A program made the position numbers and the translations under genes. From assembly GCA_002786025.1 (NCBI GenBank), contig NHNW01000026.1, positions 1-64,000 on the forward strand: DNA of 64,000 nucleotides, read 5' to 3'. The DNA comes from Zasmidium citrigriseum (taxonomy: Eukaryota; Ascomycota; Dothideomycetes; Mycosphaerellales; Mycosphaerellaceae). Positions within the stretch are counted from its first letter, which is position 1, and every line of letters begins with the position of its first letter. Shown in pieces: positions 1 to 11,103 of the stretch. Under the pieces are notes generated by a model, which made no database searches, was not told where the DNA came from, and was given only the letters and a program-made list of their open reading frames with translations.

Positions 1-2320
1 TCCCCCGAGTAGTAGGCCCGCGAGTTAAGCGCGAAAATAGCGGTTTATAACTAGAGGATCCTATATGTTAAAAATCCTTTAGCGGCGTGCTAGTCGTACT
101 AGTTAGGATCTAGACTAATAGTGTATGTAGTGCGGCCTAGTAGGCTACCTACCCTAACCCGATAGATGTTAATAATAAGCTAGAGAGCGAGGAAGAGTAT
201 GTTTCCGGTAGTAGTATATTCCATTGTAGTCTTGAATATAGCTAACCATGTACGCAGTAAGCTCTAGAAGGTGTTTAAGAAGAAAGGATAGAAAGCCGCT
301 AGGGATATAATATAAGTTTAAAATCTTCCTTAGTAGCGTACTAGTCCGTACTAGTCTAAGCTAGAGCTAACGAAATACATAGTATATAAAGCTATCCGAT
401 CGATAATAAGGATATCGACGAGCTCTTCGAAAACACTAATAATAAAGGATAGCAAGACCCTATAGAAGAGGCTATTAATAAAGAGCTCGATAAGTTCGGC
501 GAGACTAGCGCCTACTACACCGTTATTTTCTAGGAGGCTAATAGTATTATCTAGAGGAAGTAGGCTAGCGACGAGATAAAGGATAGCCTGGATCGTAGCC
601 CTAGTAAGTACTAGATAAGTATACGCGAATCTTTGCTCGGGAAATAGTATCTCTATAATATAGTCGTTCGAGACGAGCGTGTCCGCCCTCGTATTCTCGG
701 CTAGCTAAATCTCTATAGCGTAGCGATACTAGTCGACCCCAAGAGTCTTCTTTAGATTGTTAGGTTCTTTAGCAAGATTCCGAAGCTTATAGACACTTGT
801 TAGGCGGAGCTGCAGAATATTGTAAGTATCCCTTCGCCTTCTTAATAAGCTAAGCTAACGCGTTTGTAGGAGGTGTATAATATAGCTGTCGACTAGATAA
901 ACAATAACTGCTGGATACCTCTGCCGTATAAGGTCTTTACGAAGGCCGAGATATCGTTATAGAGTAACTTAGTATCGTAGGATCCGGACGCTCGTTACCC
1001 TTAGTAGTTAAGCCGCCGCTACTACTATGTTAGAGAGCGGGTTAAGGCTAATAATAAGGATATTATACTTCCTAGTCCTACGGAGGTTTGGCCTAATAAT
1101 ATTAAGGCCTATCTTAAGGAGTTTAGCTAGATTCCGGCGTCGGATCCTATATAGGCGAGGGCGTTATTTAAGTATTGCGAGGCCCTCGCGAATAATAAAG
1201 TAGATATCGATAAGCTCGTAGAGAAGCGCGAGGTCTCTACTAACCCCGACAAGCTGTCGTGGGCTTAATTCTATATAGTATAGTAATCGAAAATAAATAT
1301 CTTAGACTACGTTTACTCGTTCTCTCGATTCTCAACTTCTAGTATGTATTTAAGGACGAAGGTCGAGAGGGTTCTATATAAGACGCGTTTGTTTACTTTA
1401 AAATTAGTAAATATCCGAGCCTTAGAAAAATGCTATTTTGTAATATTCCTCTATAGTAGCCGTAAATGCCGAGGTATTCGCTTTAAATCAAAATAGTATT
1501 TCCTCTAACTAGTACGGACTAGCACGGCTCAATCTTGAGCTTATTAATCGTCTTCTTACCTTATCGTCGCCGTCTTTCTGTTAACCCCAAGCTATAATCG
1601 AGTAACCCTTAAGTTGTAACCCTAACGCTAGATCGATTAAGGAACGATCGCCTTTATTTCCGAAGTGCGAACAGTGTAGACGGCTAAGAGTCGGGCGTTA
1701 AGCTAGCTATAGTAGACTAGGCTTAATATAGTAGGCTTAGCGATAACGAGCCGCGATTTCGAGATTATTAGACGAGGTATCTACTCTATACTTCGACGCT
1801 ATCTTACTATTAACGCTCGCTTATCTTTTTATAGTTAAGCGTGTAATAATCTTTATTATAAGGAGCTCGTATAGTATAGCTAGCGTAGCGAGTAGCGAGT
1901 AGCTCTAGTAGGCAGTCTACTAAGTATTAAAGTAGTAGTAGGAGCGTTCCCGCAGCTTCCGGAACTTCTAGTAGGAAATTTATAACTATTTCCTTCCTCC
2001 TTCCTATACTATTGTTTACGTGTGCTATCTAGCGCGTTTCTATACTATATTACAGTCAACACTCCCTCTTACACCTACTCGTAGTACTAGCCGAGCCTTT
2101 TCTACTACCTACCTCGACCCTAACGACAATTTATCGTTTGCTATATCGCTAACGAACACACTGCGGCGTTCTCCACGACATTAAGCGGTAGCTTCGTTAT
2201 AGGAGCCTACGAATAACAGTCCTTCGTTAAGGACGCGTTTACGAGTCTCTAACTCCCTCGATAGCTAGCGCACGCCTATACATAATACTAATAAAGACAA
2301 TACCCGAGCAGCTATAACGT
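1..2320. other. RIP-decayed repeat DNA, no intact gene
   Basis: No open frame of useful length exists on either strand. Stretches of protein-like plus-strand reading survive, for example about 600-1268, but are broken by TAG codons where tryptophan or glutamine would be expected. This is the pattern left by C-to-T mutation of repeats. I do not recognise the element that the 600-1268 stretch came from. Near-identical phrases recur at about 60-115 and 310-360, which supports a repeat origin. Confidence 0.75.
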
Positions 2321-2329
2321 TTACGAAGA

Positions 2330-4870
2330 GAGAGGACTACTATGTCTTCGATCGAGAATATAAGAAGCAGTTTATCGACTTCTACAGCTACACCCCCTAT
2401 ACTAACCTAATACGTTCACGAGTCGGAGAAGAGAAAGCGAAGAAGCGATTTATACAATAGGGCTCTACGAAAAAGGCTACGGAATAGATAGTGTTCGAAG
2501 AGGGTATATAGATCTCTAATAGCGAGCCTAAGGTTATCTATAAGGTCTGTCGTACTATACTAAAGCACCCGAGTATTAACAATATAGGGAACTCTAGATT
2601 AAAGCGGCACCTAGAGAAGAAATCTTGTAAGGACTTGCGGGTATCGACTATAAGCGGAAGGAAACGCTAGCTCGACCTTAACGAGGGATTTCGAGTTTAG
2701 GTATACTAACTAGCACGCTAACTAGTATGCCGACTAGCACGCTAACGATTTGTAGAGGCAGAAGCTAGCCGAAAACGCGGTATATAAAGACGGATTCGAA
2801 GCTAATAGCCCTTACGACTTTAGAATCCATTAGGTGAACGCTTGTATTAGCACTAGCGTACTAGCAACGTTTTTCAAGAATATCTATATATAGAGGAGCC
2901 TTAAGTGCCTATATAAGGACGTGAAGATACTGTTACCGTTAACGGTCCGCCGCCGGATTAAGGACACTACCGGTAATATTATCAAGAAGATTCGTAACAA
3001 ACTGCACTATCCTAAGAGTGTCGATTCGAAGATAGCTATTGCCCTCGACGCCTAGAGTACCTCTAATCGTCGACTAGCCTTTCTCGGTATTAAGGGCTTT
3101 TGGATCGATCAAGACTAGATGTACTATAAGGAGCTCCTGTCCTTCGCCGAGATTAAGGGGTAGCACACTAGCGTAAACCTCTATTAATACGTAGATTAGA
3201 TAATAATAAACTTTGACCTAAAGGAGCGGATCTCGGCGTTTACGACTAACAACGCTTCGAATAACAAGACGCTCTATACTACTATATAAGCTCGAAAAGC
3301 CTACTACCCCTATTTCCTATCTAATATTACTATAGCCTCTCTTGTCTTCGGGCGTATACTAATAATATCTACCTGAACGGCAGTATAGGTGCCGGGGACG
3401 GCTAGGTAGCGCTACCGGTAGTATAGGTTACGACTCCGGATAGGTAGAGCTTAACTATAACTGTTATAGGCTTAGAACCAACCGAAGAGGAGTTGAAGAA
3501 ACAGCCGTAACTAGTGCTATACCTCGCACACGTTATTTAGCTCGCTGTTAGTAATCTATACACCGCCCTTAAGATTCGTCTATCGAACGATAAGTTTAAA
3601 CGGAACTATAATGAAAAGGAGTAGAAGCAATTTATCGAAGACGCTAGGACCGCTAACGAAGAATATAGATATCTATATATTCTCGCTAAGGTAAGTGTAA
3701 TTCCAAGCCGTACTAGTCGTACTAGTTAAGCTTATATCGCCTAGCTCCGAGCCTCTGTTTTATGGATTCTCGCTAGCACGTAGCGACTTAAGAAGTTCCT
3801 AAAACTCCAAGAAGATACGCTATATATAGAGGAAACGTTTAGCGACAAGTGTCACGGCCGGGGTGTATTTAATACGAAACGTCGACAAATAAGACCGTTA
3901 GTGCCGGTACAAGATATTAAAACCCGCTAGGATTCTACTACCTATATACTTATCCGGTATATTAATCTACACCGCTTTATCGACTAGTATCTATATTAGG
4001 AAGGTTAGGATTACCTCCGCGTTAACAATACCGAGTTGCTCCAAGTCTAGGAAATCCTCCACCTCGCGTAGCCGTTTACTTACTATACGTCGTTAATAAG
4101 CTCGTCGATAGGCCTAACTCTATACCTTATGTACCTATACTACTCTAACCTCTTCGTTCAACTCGAGAAAGCCGAGTTAAACCTACGTAGGAAGTAGAAC
4201 TAGTAGAAGTACGCCCTACTTAATATAGTTAAGCTTACAAAGGCTAAGCTAATTAAGTATTATTCCGCTATAGCCTCCGCACTTAGCTATTTATATAGGT
4301 ACGCGACGTTACTTATACCTATACGAAAGAACACTTTCTTCAAATTAGCCGTATAGGGAGATAGGTTATAGGAACCGAAATACTAGTTATTAATAAGGAC
4401 GCTCTTCGTTAAGAAGTACTCCGACTTTGTCCCCCGCGCTAGACTATTACTAGCGATATAGCCTTAACAAGTCGATAGTGACTTTAGATTTAATAAAGAC
4501 GAAGCTATTTATAATAAGGAGATATTAGTAGAGGATAAGTTCGATAAGTATAGGCGCTTAGGTACGTGCTAGTTAGCGTACTAGTTAGCGTACTAGTCTA
4601 TCTTTACTAATATCGATTATAGATTAAAAGTATCTTATCTAAACGTGTAGTAGCGATCCGATTAAACAATAGAAGGCTATCGAACCCAAGTTTCCTCGGG
4701 TAGCTTAATTAGCTCGAGATATCCTCGCGGTACCTAGAGCTAGAGTAGCCGTTAAGCGCCTTTTTAGCGTAGCTAGATATTAATGCCGTTATAACCGTAA
4801 CTACACCGGTGCCTCCCTCTCGGCGTTAATAATAGCCCGTACTACCCTTAATAACGATCGGCGCGAGCTC
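2330..4870 (+). pseudogene. hAT-family transposase relic, RIP-inactivated
   Basis: Reading the plus strand through TAG stops gives the domain order of a fungal hAT transposase. A BED-type zinc finger remnant lies at about 2530-2630 (KVC..., then a Leu-Lys-Arg-His-Leu stretch before a Cys). The catalytic-core region at about 3040-3290 contains LDA-stop-ST, NRRLAFLGI, a LLSFAEIKG-stop-HT block and TTNNASNNKTLYTT, matching the hAT core phrase TTDNASNN. The C-terminal dimerisation region at about 4690-4860 contains LARDILAVP and VAVKRLFS. Nearly all in-frame stops are TAG, many at positions where hAT proteins carry Trp. I could not find terminal inverted repeats or an 8-base target duplication, so the element borders are unknown. 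It encodes no working enzyme. The hAT assignment is from family knowledge; the stops are seen directly. Confidence 0.8.
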
Positions 4871-5100
4871 GAGGCTAAGTCTATAAGCCTCCTTGGTAAC
4901 GATCTACTCTTTAACGACGACGAAGAGAAGGCTTAGGAGGAGTTCGAAAGCCAGTTATACGAAGCGTAGCGAATCCCCTAGGTATAGTCCAATCTACCGC
5001 CGAATAGACTATCGTTAAGGACTCTTAAAAAGCGACCCGTTAGACGGCCTATTAGACGTAGGTTAGGCGGACGGCCTAATCTATATATCCTTTAAAGTCC

Positions 5101-5294
5101 TCTTAATTAACCGCTAGATTAACCGCTAGATCTTTAGCGAGGCTATTACTATAATACGTCGATCCGACTATCTATACAACCTTTAAAGGGATCTTCCCCC
5201 ATTTAAGTAAGATTATTTCGAGAAGTTCGGCGCCTTCCTCTTAATTAACCGCTAGATCTTTAGCGAGGCTATTGCTATAATACGTCGATCCGAC
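5101..5294 (+). repeat. Direct repeat, about 55 bases, two copies
   Basis: A block that begins CTTAATTAACCGCTAGATC and ends in GTCGATCCGAC occurs at about 5101-5169 and again at 5239-5294. The copies differ at one internal base, and the first carries an extra partial duplication of ATTAACCGCTAG. They lie just downstream of the hAT relic and have no coding role that I can see. Confidence 0.7.
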
Positions 5295-5483
5295 CTTTCT
5301 GTTACCTTCAAGTACGATCTTCTTAACTAGAAGCTCGCGGGCTACAAAAAAGCACTTTACGGCAGACTAGTACGACGACTAGCACGGTAACTAGTACGAA
5401 AACTTGTCTAATTGCTAAACGATTATTGCTTAACAAAACGTAAGTCTATTAACGTTACAAAAAGATATAGAGTATATCTAACT

Positions 5484-6126
5484 ACTATATAAGGCTAAGA
5501 GTAGCAAAAAAAAAGGACACTATAGTGTCTTTCTCTTCGCGACTCTTATTAGACGAAGGCGAGTGAATTAGGTTCAATAATAAGTGTTAGGTAGGTTAGG
5601 AGAATATCAAAACGATAGATAAGGCTAAGAATAGCAAAAAAAAGGTCGTCGTGAGCTAGAGTCTCGCCGTCTTCCTTATCGGGTTGGAACTCGTCGGGCT
5701 TTACGCTTACTTAGCCTAGAACTGCTACCTATATAGCGATACCAGTACTAGAGTAGCTATATCGCCCTTGGAGACTCCTTACCGCTAGGTTAGGCTAGCT
5801 CCGATTAGTAGAAGGCGAGGTTATTAGGTTCAATAATAGATATTTAGCTTAGTTAGTATGTTAAAAAGGATAGATAAGGCTAAAGAGAGCGTAAAAAGAT
5901 AGTACTTATAGAGCTTCTTTCGGATACGACCCTTCTTTCCCTCCTCGCCCTTATCTATAGTTAGGCGTAAAGCTTATAGGGGTTTGCGCTTACTTAGCCT
6001 AGAACTACTACCTATATAGCGATGCTAGTACTAGAGTAGCTACGCGCCCTTCTAAGACTCTACCCCCTACTATGTTAGGCTACTAGGTCCTTTTATTAGT
6101 AGAAGGCGAGGTTATTAGGTTTATAT
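5484..6126 (+). repeat. Diverged tandem repeat of about 215-255 bases, 2.5 copies
   Basis: Three successive blocks (about 5484-5585 truncated, 5618-5834 and 5873-6126) each start near AAGGCTAA followed by an A-rich run. The two full blocks share the phrase CTTACTTAGCCTAGAACT and end in GTAGAAGGCGAGGTTATTAGG. They differ by many transitions, as expected of RIP acting on a tandem duplication. No open frame is present. Confidence 0.65.
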
Positions 6127-6353
6127 ATATAGCAAATAGCAGTACTTAAATCGTTCAAGATCGTTAATCGTTTAAGATCGTTAATCGTTCTATTTACGTC
6201 GTTTCTATAGCCTTTAACTAGTACGGCGACTAGTACGGCTTCTAGCCTTTCTAGCCTTTCTATACTTCTAGCCTTTCCTATAGGAAGGGAAGGGACGGAA
6301 GGGATTTCCGTTACTTCCTACCTTCCCACCCTTCCTATAGGATACTATATTAC

Positions 6354-6377
6354 TTCCCTTCCCTATAGGGAAGGGAA
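6354..6377. repeat. 24-base perfect palindrome in a purine/pyrimidine-strand-biased block
   Basis: The palindrome is centred on CCCTATAGGG with TTCCCTT and AAGGGAA arms. It sits in a longer stretch (about 6240-6400) made almost only of CCTTCC and GGAAGG words, including a second CCTATAGG core near 6280. The stretch could form a stable hairpin. Its function is unknown. Confidence 0.7.
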
Positions 6378-6490
6378 CCTTCCCTTCCCTTAGTAAGGTC
6401 TACTATAGATCTTATAAGAAGTAGACGCGTATACGAGGAGTATAGTTTTAGAAGGAAGATTAATTAATTACGGATAGAAGAAGCGCTAAC

Positions 6491-6515
6491 GATCTCTAAC
6501 TACTAGTTAGAGATC
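6491..6515. repeat. 25-base inverted repeat with one-base centre
   Basis: Two 12-base arms, GATCTCTAACTA and its exact complement, flank a single C. This is a near-cruciform palindrome within AT-rich decayed repeat DNA. It may be a remnant of a transposon end, but no partner was found. Confidence 0.6.
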
Positions 6516-8241
6516 TTAAGTAAACGGATTTCCTAAAGCGGATATTCGTATTCTACCTAAGGTAGCTAGGGTTACTTAGGGTAGTAAAAAATATATAGGA
6601 TTTAACCTCGCTACTACTACTATAGTAATAGTAAGTCCCTATTATCGTTAAGGAGACTCTAGACTCGATATAATATATACTAATATAGTTATTATTATTC
6701 TAGAGTAATTGGATTACCTAATATACCTTAGTTCCTTACGAAATTAGTCGCTATCTACTTTATAACTTAATTTCGTATAAAGTTTCAAAATAACGAGCCT
6801 AACTTTATATATTCGATAGCCTTCGTTCGTCTATTATATATAATAACGCTAGTCTACTATAATAATTCTTCGTACTCTATACTAACTCGCCTCTTAAATA
6901 TATTAAGCCTTATCTACGAGGGTAGCGTTCGATATACTATCCCTAGAAACACCTTCTAGTAGGCCTTCTAAGCGAAATATATTATATTATTACTAATAGT
7001 AATCGAGCTCTAAAGCTAGTTAATTACGCCGCCTATCTAACGCTCTACTACTATAAGGCGATCTCGTAGATACCGATTCTCCCGTAGAATCTCCTAGGTA
7101 CTACTATTCGATACTCGTAGTAGCGTCTTAAACTCCCTAATAGACGCCCTATATTAGAAAGCGTTAGTATAGGAAATAGGATACTAGTTTATACGTATTA
7201 CCTAAGGCTTTATACCTCTAATACTAGCGAACGTTAGAACGGCTTATCTACGCCTACGTCGTTTAATAGCGTTTAGCTAGCTTAATAATACTACGTTCTT
7301 ATTAGTAGTAGAACGACCCTAATAACTCGTATATTAGTATAGACTAGCTTATTCTTATACTTATAGTAGGTATAGATAACGCTTTCGTTATTCGCTAATA
7401 CCTAATATAGGCTATAGCTAGCGCGAAGATACTAGCTATATAGGTTAGGTACTACTACGCTAGTAGCCGTCTCTATAATACGGCTAGTAGTATTATACTT
7501 ATAAAGATTAGCTATAGCGTTCTTACGTACGTAGCGATTATTGCTCTTAGCCTCTTAGAGCTACTATTACTATCGTTCCTCGGAAACTAACTACTAGATA
7601 TTCCTATAGCCTTTATTTCTATTATATACCTATAGATAGTATAGAGTTAGCCTACTCCTAGGTTAGTACCTATCTTATTAGGTAGATAGAGTACGCTCGT
7701 ACGGAACTATAATAAGCTATTGTAAGGACTATAAGGTAAGTAGTGTTAGTTTCGAGGTATACGTTAAAGAATTTTTAAAACCTTCGCTAAGGTCTATAAC
7801 TAACTATCTACTATCTACTTCGTTTAAAGTTCTATACGTAGTAACGAGATATAGATAATAATATTACTTGCTACCGTCCTTAGTAGTAGAAACGCATAAT
7901 CGAAGGTAGCGAAAGACGTCGATTTGCTAGATATCTAAAGGGATTAAGGTATAATAGCGATAAAGACGGATTCCTATAGGCTCTATAGGTAAAGAGAAAG
8001 TAGTATTAAAAGGATTAAAGCATTTGGTAATGCATTAAGCGAGTTATTCATAGTGGACGATAAAGTGAGGTAGTAAATTAGGCTTGTAGGGAAATAGGCG
8101 GTGTGTGAGGTCATGTGGCCGGTTGGTAGGTACGGTCAACCCTACTTTCCGCCCCCGCTTCCGCGTCGTCATCCCTGCCGTGCGCGATCTTTGGCACATG
8201 AAAGTCCGCGATCACATCTCTCTCGACCATCACCTTGCGCT

Positions 8242-9102
8242 ATGGAGCCCTTAAGTGACGACTATGTCGCTGAGATACTGAAGAAAGATGCCCAGCGGAA
8301 GGACCAAAGCCGATACTTATCCGCCGGCCTTGGATCGCTTTTGGGCTCATCAAGACCGCGGAGCAATGCGCCGAAGCCAAACACTAGGTTTCTGAGGAAT
8401 ATCGTGCGAGAGGCGGATAGTCACAATGCAGCTCTTCGTAAGAAGGAAGAGGAGGAGTCGCGAGCAAGGATGCGGCGGTTGAGGCGGGACCAACAAGGCC
8501 AGACAAGAGACAGCGACAGGGAAAGGCGGCGGGATAGAGACTCTGAAAGACGGAGGCACAGATCTCGCTCGCGGTCACCAAGAAGAGAGCGCGATAGACA
8601 CAGATCACGAAAAGAGGGTCGTCATAGGAGAAGATCTGCGGAGAGAGATACTCGTCATAGTCCTAGACATGAAGACTCCGATTCCGACCCTCTGGATACT
8701 GCAATCGGTCCAAAGCCACCCCCAAGAGTGCAAGCCCGAGGGAGAGGCGCGAACAGTAACTCAGCGATGGACTCACGCTTCGATCCGAACTACGACCCCA
8801 AGGCAGATGTAAGTCTTGACGCTGACGAAGATGGTGACGATTGGGATATGGCTCTGGAAGCTCTGCGGGATCGAGCCAAATGGCGAAAGTCTGGCGCTGA
8901 ACGACTGCGAGCAGCTGGCTTCACAGATGACGAAGTTGCAAAATGGGAGAAAGGCGGTAGTGCGAGAGATGGCGAGGAAAAGGACATCAGCAATGTGAGG
9001 TGGAACAAGAAGGGCGAGGGAAGAGAATGGGATCGAGGGAAGACGTCCGATGGTGGCCGAGTAGACGTGAAGGCAGAGTGGGGAAGGTTAGAAACTGATT
9101 GA
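8242..9102 (+). CDS. RS-rich nuclear protein, pre-mRNA-splicing factor 38B-like
   Basis: Single exon, 286 residues. The open frame extends upstream to 8101, but the first ATG with matching protein (MEPLSDDYVAEIL) is at 8242. Residues 1-70 are a conserved-looking N-terminus (YVAEILKKDA, LRNIVREADSHNAAL). Residues 75-160 are an arginine/serine/glutamate-rich low-complexity domain with RSRSRSPRR-type repeats. The C-terminus has the conserved blocks DDWDMALEALRDR, AAGFTDDEVAKWEKG and RWNKKGEGREWDRGK. Fungal annotations call this architecture pre-mRNA-splicing factor 38B. The RS domain suggests nuclear speckle or spliceosome association, but no RNA-recognition motif is visible. It is the first intact gene after the repeat block. 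Confidence 0.85.
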   Translation: MEPLSDDYVAEILKKDAQRKDQSRYLSAGLGSLLGSSRPRSNAPKPNTRFLRNIVREADSHNAALRKKEEEESRARMRRLRRDQQGQTRDSDRERRRDRDSERRRHRSRSRSPRRERDRHRSRKEGRHRRRSAERDTRHSPRHEDSDSDPLDTAIGPKPPPRVQARGRGANSNSAMDSRFDPNYDPKADVSLDADEDGDDWDMALEALRDRAKWRKSGAERLRAAGFTDDEVAKWEKGGSARDGEEKDISNVRWNKKGEGREWDRGKTSDGGRVDVKAEWGRLETD

Positions 9103-11103
9103 GAATCTGCCTGACAGATACGTACAAATCTATCTGTTGGATAATCGAAGTGACCACACTCCACCCCGAGCAAAGCCGATGGCACATAAGATGAGATGGG
9201 ACATACGATGGGACGAGTACCTGCCTGGATCACTCCTACTTGAAACATCACTCTTGGTAGCAACCGGCACGCGAGAATGTCTTCTATGGTCACCGGATGG
9301 GGAAACGTGCACTGGACCTGGTATGGGCTGTATCACGCCTAGTAGACTTGTGAGAAAGATCACTGGCTGGCGGACTTGGCGATGCCCAAGGCGGAGGGTG
9401 GTGAGCTTCGCTTTGCACCAGGCAACGAAACGATATATATCCGCGGCTCCAGCTTCACGCAATGCATTGTCGAGAGAACAAGCAATGGCTTTGTTTTGCC
9501 AAGCCGATGCCTCTTGTTGTAAGAGTGCAATGGCTTTCAACGCACCCCTCTACAACTTGTATACTGGAGTTTCTAATCACCCAGGGTTCGACAACAAATC
9601 GGAAGAAAGCAACAGCTGCATTCCATCAAGTCTATGAAGTCACCGTCGTCAGTTGGATTAGTCTTCTTCTCCGATCCTCCGCCTCGTTTCAAGGCGAAGT
9701 AAAATCGATGAAAAGATTAACGACATGATGCCTGGACATCATCTCCCTTTTTTTTTTTGAGGGAAGAGTAGTGCCCAAGAGATCATGCCGGAGCCGCACT
9801 CACCATTTCTTCCAACCAGTCCCATTCAGGGACGTTGGTACCAAAGTTGTGTCCCTATCGAAGGGGAGTAGACCAGCTAGTGATCCTTCAAAGCTCGCCT
9901 TTCAAGGCGGTTGTATCAAAAATACGCCTCTACCAGAGGCTGGATCAGCTAGTGATCCTCCAACAATTACGCCTTCAAGAGGCTGGACCAAGCAGTGGCC
10001 CTCCAAAGATTATGCCCCTACCAGGAGGCTGTGGCAAAGACCACATTGACTAGTAGTACACTGATCACTCTCGCCAGCAAGAGTGTCAGAAGGGTATACC
10101 GTGCCCCATCCATCGCACGAGTATCGTCGGCAACCACCCGAAGGTCCTTGTAACAAGGTCTTCAAGAGCGCTGTTAACTTCAGTGTTTTGCGCTATTGCG
10201 TGCCGTCCGTTGTACTGTGCCCCTCCATCGCACAATACCGTCAGTGCCTTCCGGATACCCAGAACATCGCCGATATAATCCTTTGAATATGTATGGAAAA
10301 TATCGCGGAAATCAGGGCTCCTGATACGCGGGACTCGTCCAGCGAGTCTCAAGCGCCTGCAACCGTCCGAAGTGTACCTGTTTCAGTTCGTGGGGAGCGA
10401 AGCTGTCATTTTTCAGTTGTGATGGTGTTGGGATCCCGTGAAGAGCGTTGAGCTCGTCTTGGATATTGGTGTCAAGACATGGTTGTTGGTGATGTGTCTT
10501 TTGCTTACCTTGCTCCAGTTGCCTTTCGGGCTGGAGAGAAGACTTACCTTTTCTTGGGGGCTGGTTGGGGTAGTGGTGAGTGGGCTGGAGAGGGAAGTTT
10601 CCGATGGATTCGACAGATACTTATATACCTTCTGCAGGATGTGGCATGGACGAATGATGCCGATGGTGTTGCGTGTTGGGGCTTTGTTGGCGATCAAAGA
10701 GTTGAACAATGACATTGATTCTGGACGTTGGACAAAGAACAGACGCCTTTGCATTCAGCACAAGTCTCGGAACGGCATTTCCCTTTGTGAGATAGAATTA
10801 CGAGTGACAATGCCATTCATCCAGGAATATTTCTCGTTTTGGACTTGGCAGGTGACGTTTAGACATTCACTCCGCGGCTAAAGCTCGGGAGCATGTGATT
10901 GCCACCCGAGGATTCCAGACTCAGCTACTAGGATTCTCTCGAAATGGGTAGATCCAGACTGCAAGACGAGGTCTTCCACCGCAAGGAGTGACTTCAACAG
11001 CCCATGTACCTCTTCATAGTCGTCGATCACACCATGAAACCACCCGTCCGAACTACAATACGCATTCAATGACACCCGGGAAAGACCATGCCTGATCGTA
11101 GTC
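9103..11103. other. Gap with several short open frames, no assigned gene
   Basis: Open frames of 60-170 codons occur on both strands (for example 9137-9637 plus and 10438-10881 plus) but overlap each other and lack recognisable domains or clear splice structure. The only notable structure is the run of short inverted repeats at 9853-10033. A T-run and A-rich stretch near 9745-9770 may mark transcript ends. Confidence 0.5.
9853..10033. repeat. Array of five degenerate units, each with a small hairpin
   Basis: Five successive units of about 30-45 bases each contain a short inverted repeat. They are CCCT/AGGG at 9853-9865, CGCCTT/AAGGCG at 9896-9909, GCCTCT/AGAGGC at 9926-9940, GCCT/AGGC at 9971-9983 and GCC..CT/AG..GGC at about 10013-10029. 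Two units also share GAYCAGCTAGTGATCCT (9871 and 9943), with a diverged third at 9986. Compensating changes keep the stems paired while the sequence varies. Confidence 0.6.

Larger units (their letters stand above)
84..6240. repeat. Eight dispersed clusters of an ACTAGTACG / CGTACTAGT motif
   Basis: Short clusters of two to four copies of a 9-10 base motif (ACTAGTACG, its complement, and a GCTAGCACG variant) occur at about 84-107, 336-357, 1507-1528, 2707-2746, 3709-3730, 4564-4600, 5366-5400 and 6217-6240. The copies within a cluster are partly self-complementary. The one at 3709 lies inside a stretch that looks like an intron of the hAT relic: GTAAGT begins near 3690 and a CTAG follows near 3750. 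I did not see the clusters in the gene-rich part of the window. Confidence 0.6.
6130..8050. other. AT-rich decayed repeat, class unassigned
   Basis: This stretch is rich in TATA, TAG and CTA words and has no open frame in any reading. Composition changes abruptly at about 8030-8100 to the balanced composition of the first gene. I tried to read copia, gypsy and LINE motifs on both strands and recognised none. Confidence 0.6.

Noticed and set aside
6130..8050. Copia or gypsy polyprotein remnant
   Set aside because: Read both strands allowing for TAG stops but found no reverse transcriptase, integrase or protease motif that I could name.
9137..9637. 166-codon plus-strand open frame after the RS protein
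   Set aside because: Overlaps an equally long minus-strand frame, no domain, and lies where a 3' UTR is expected.
9853..10033. CRISPR-like array
   Set aside because: Units are degenerate, unequal in length and lie in eukaryotic DNA; no spacer-repeat pattern.
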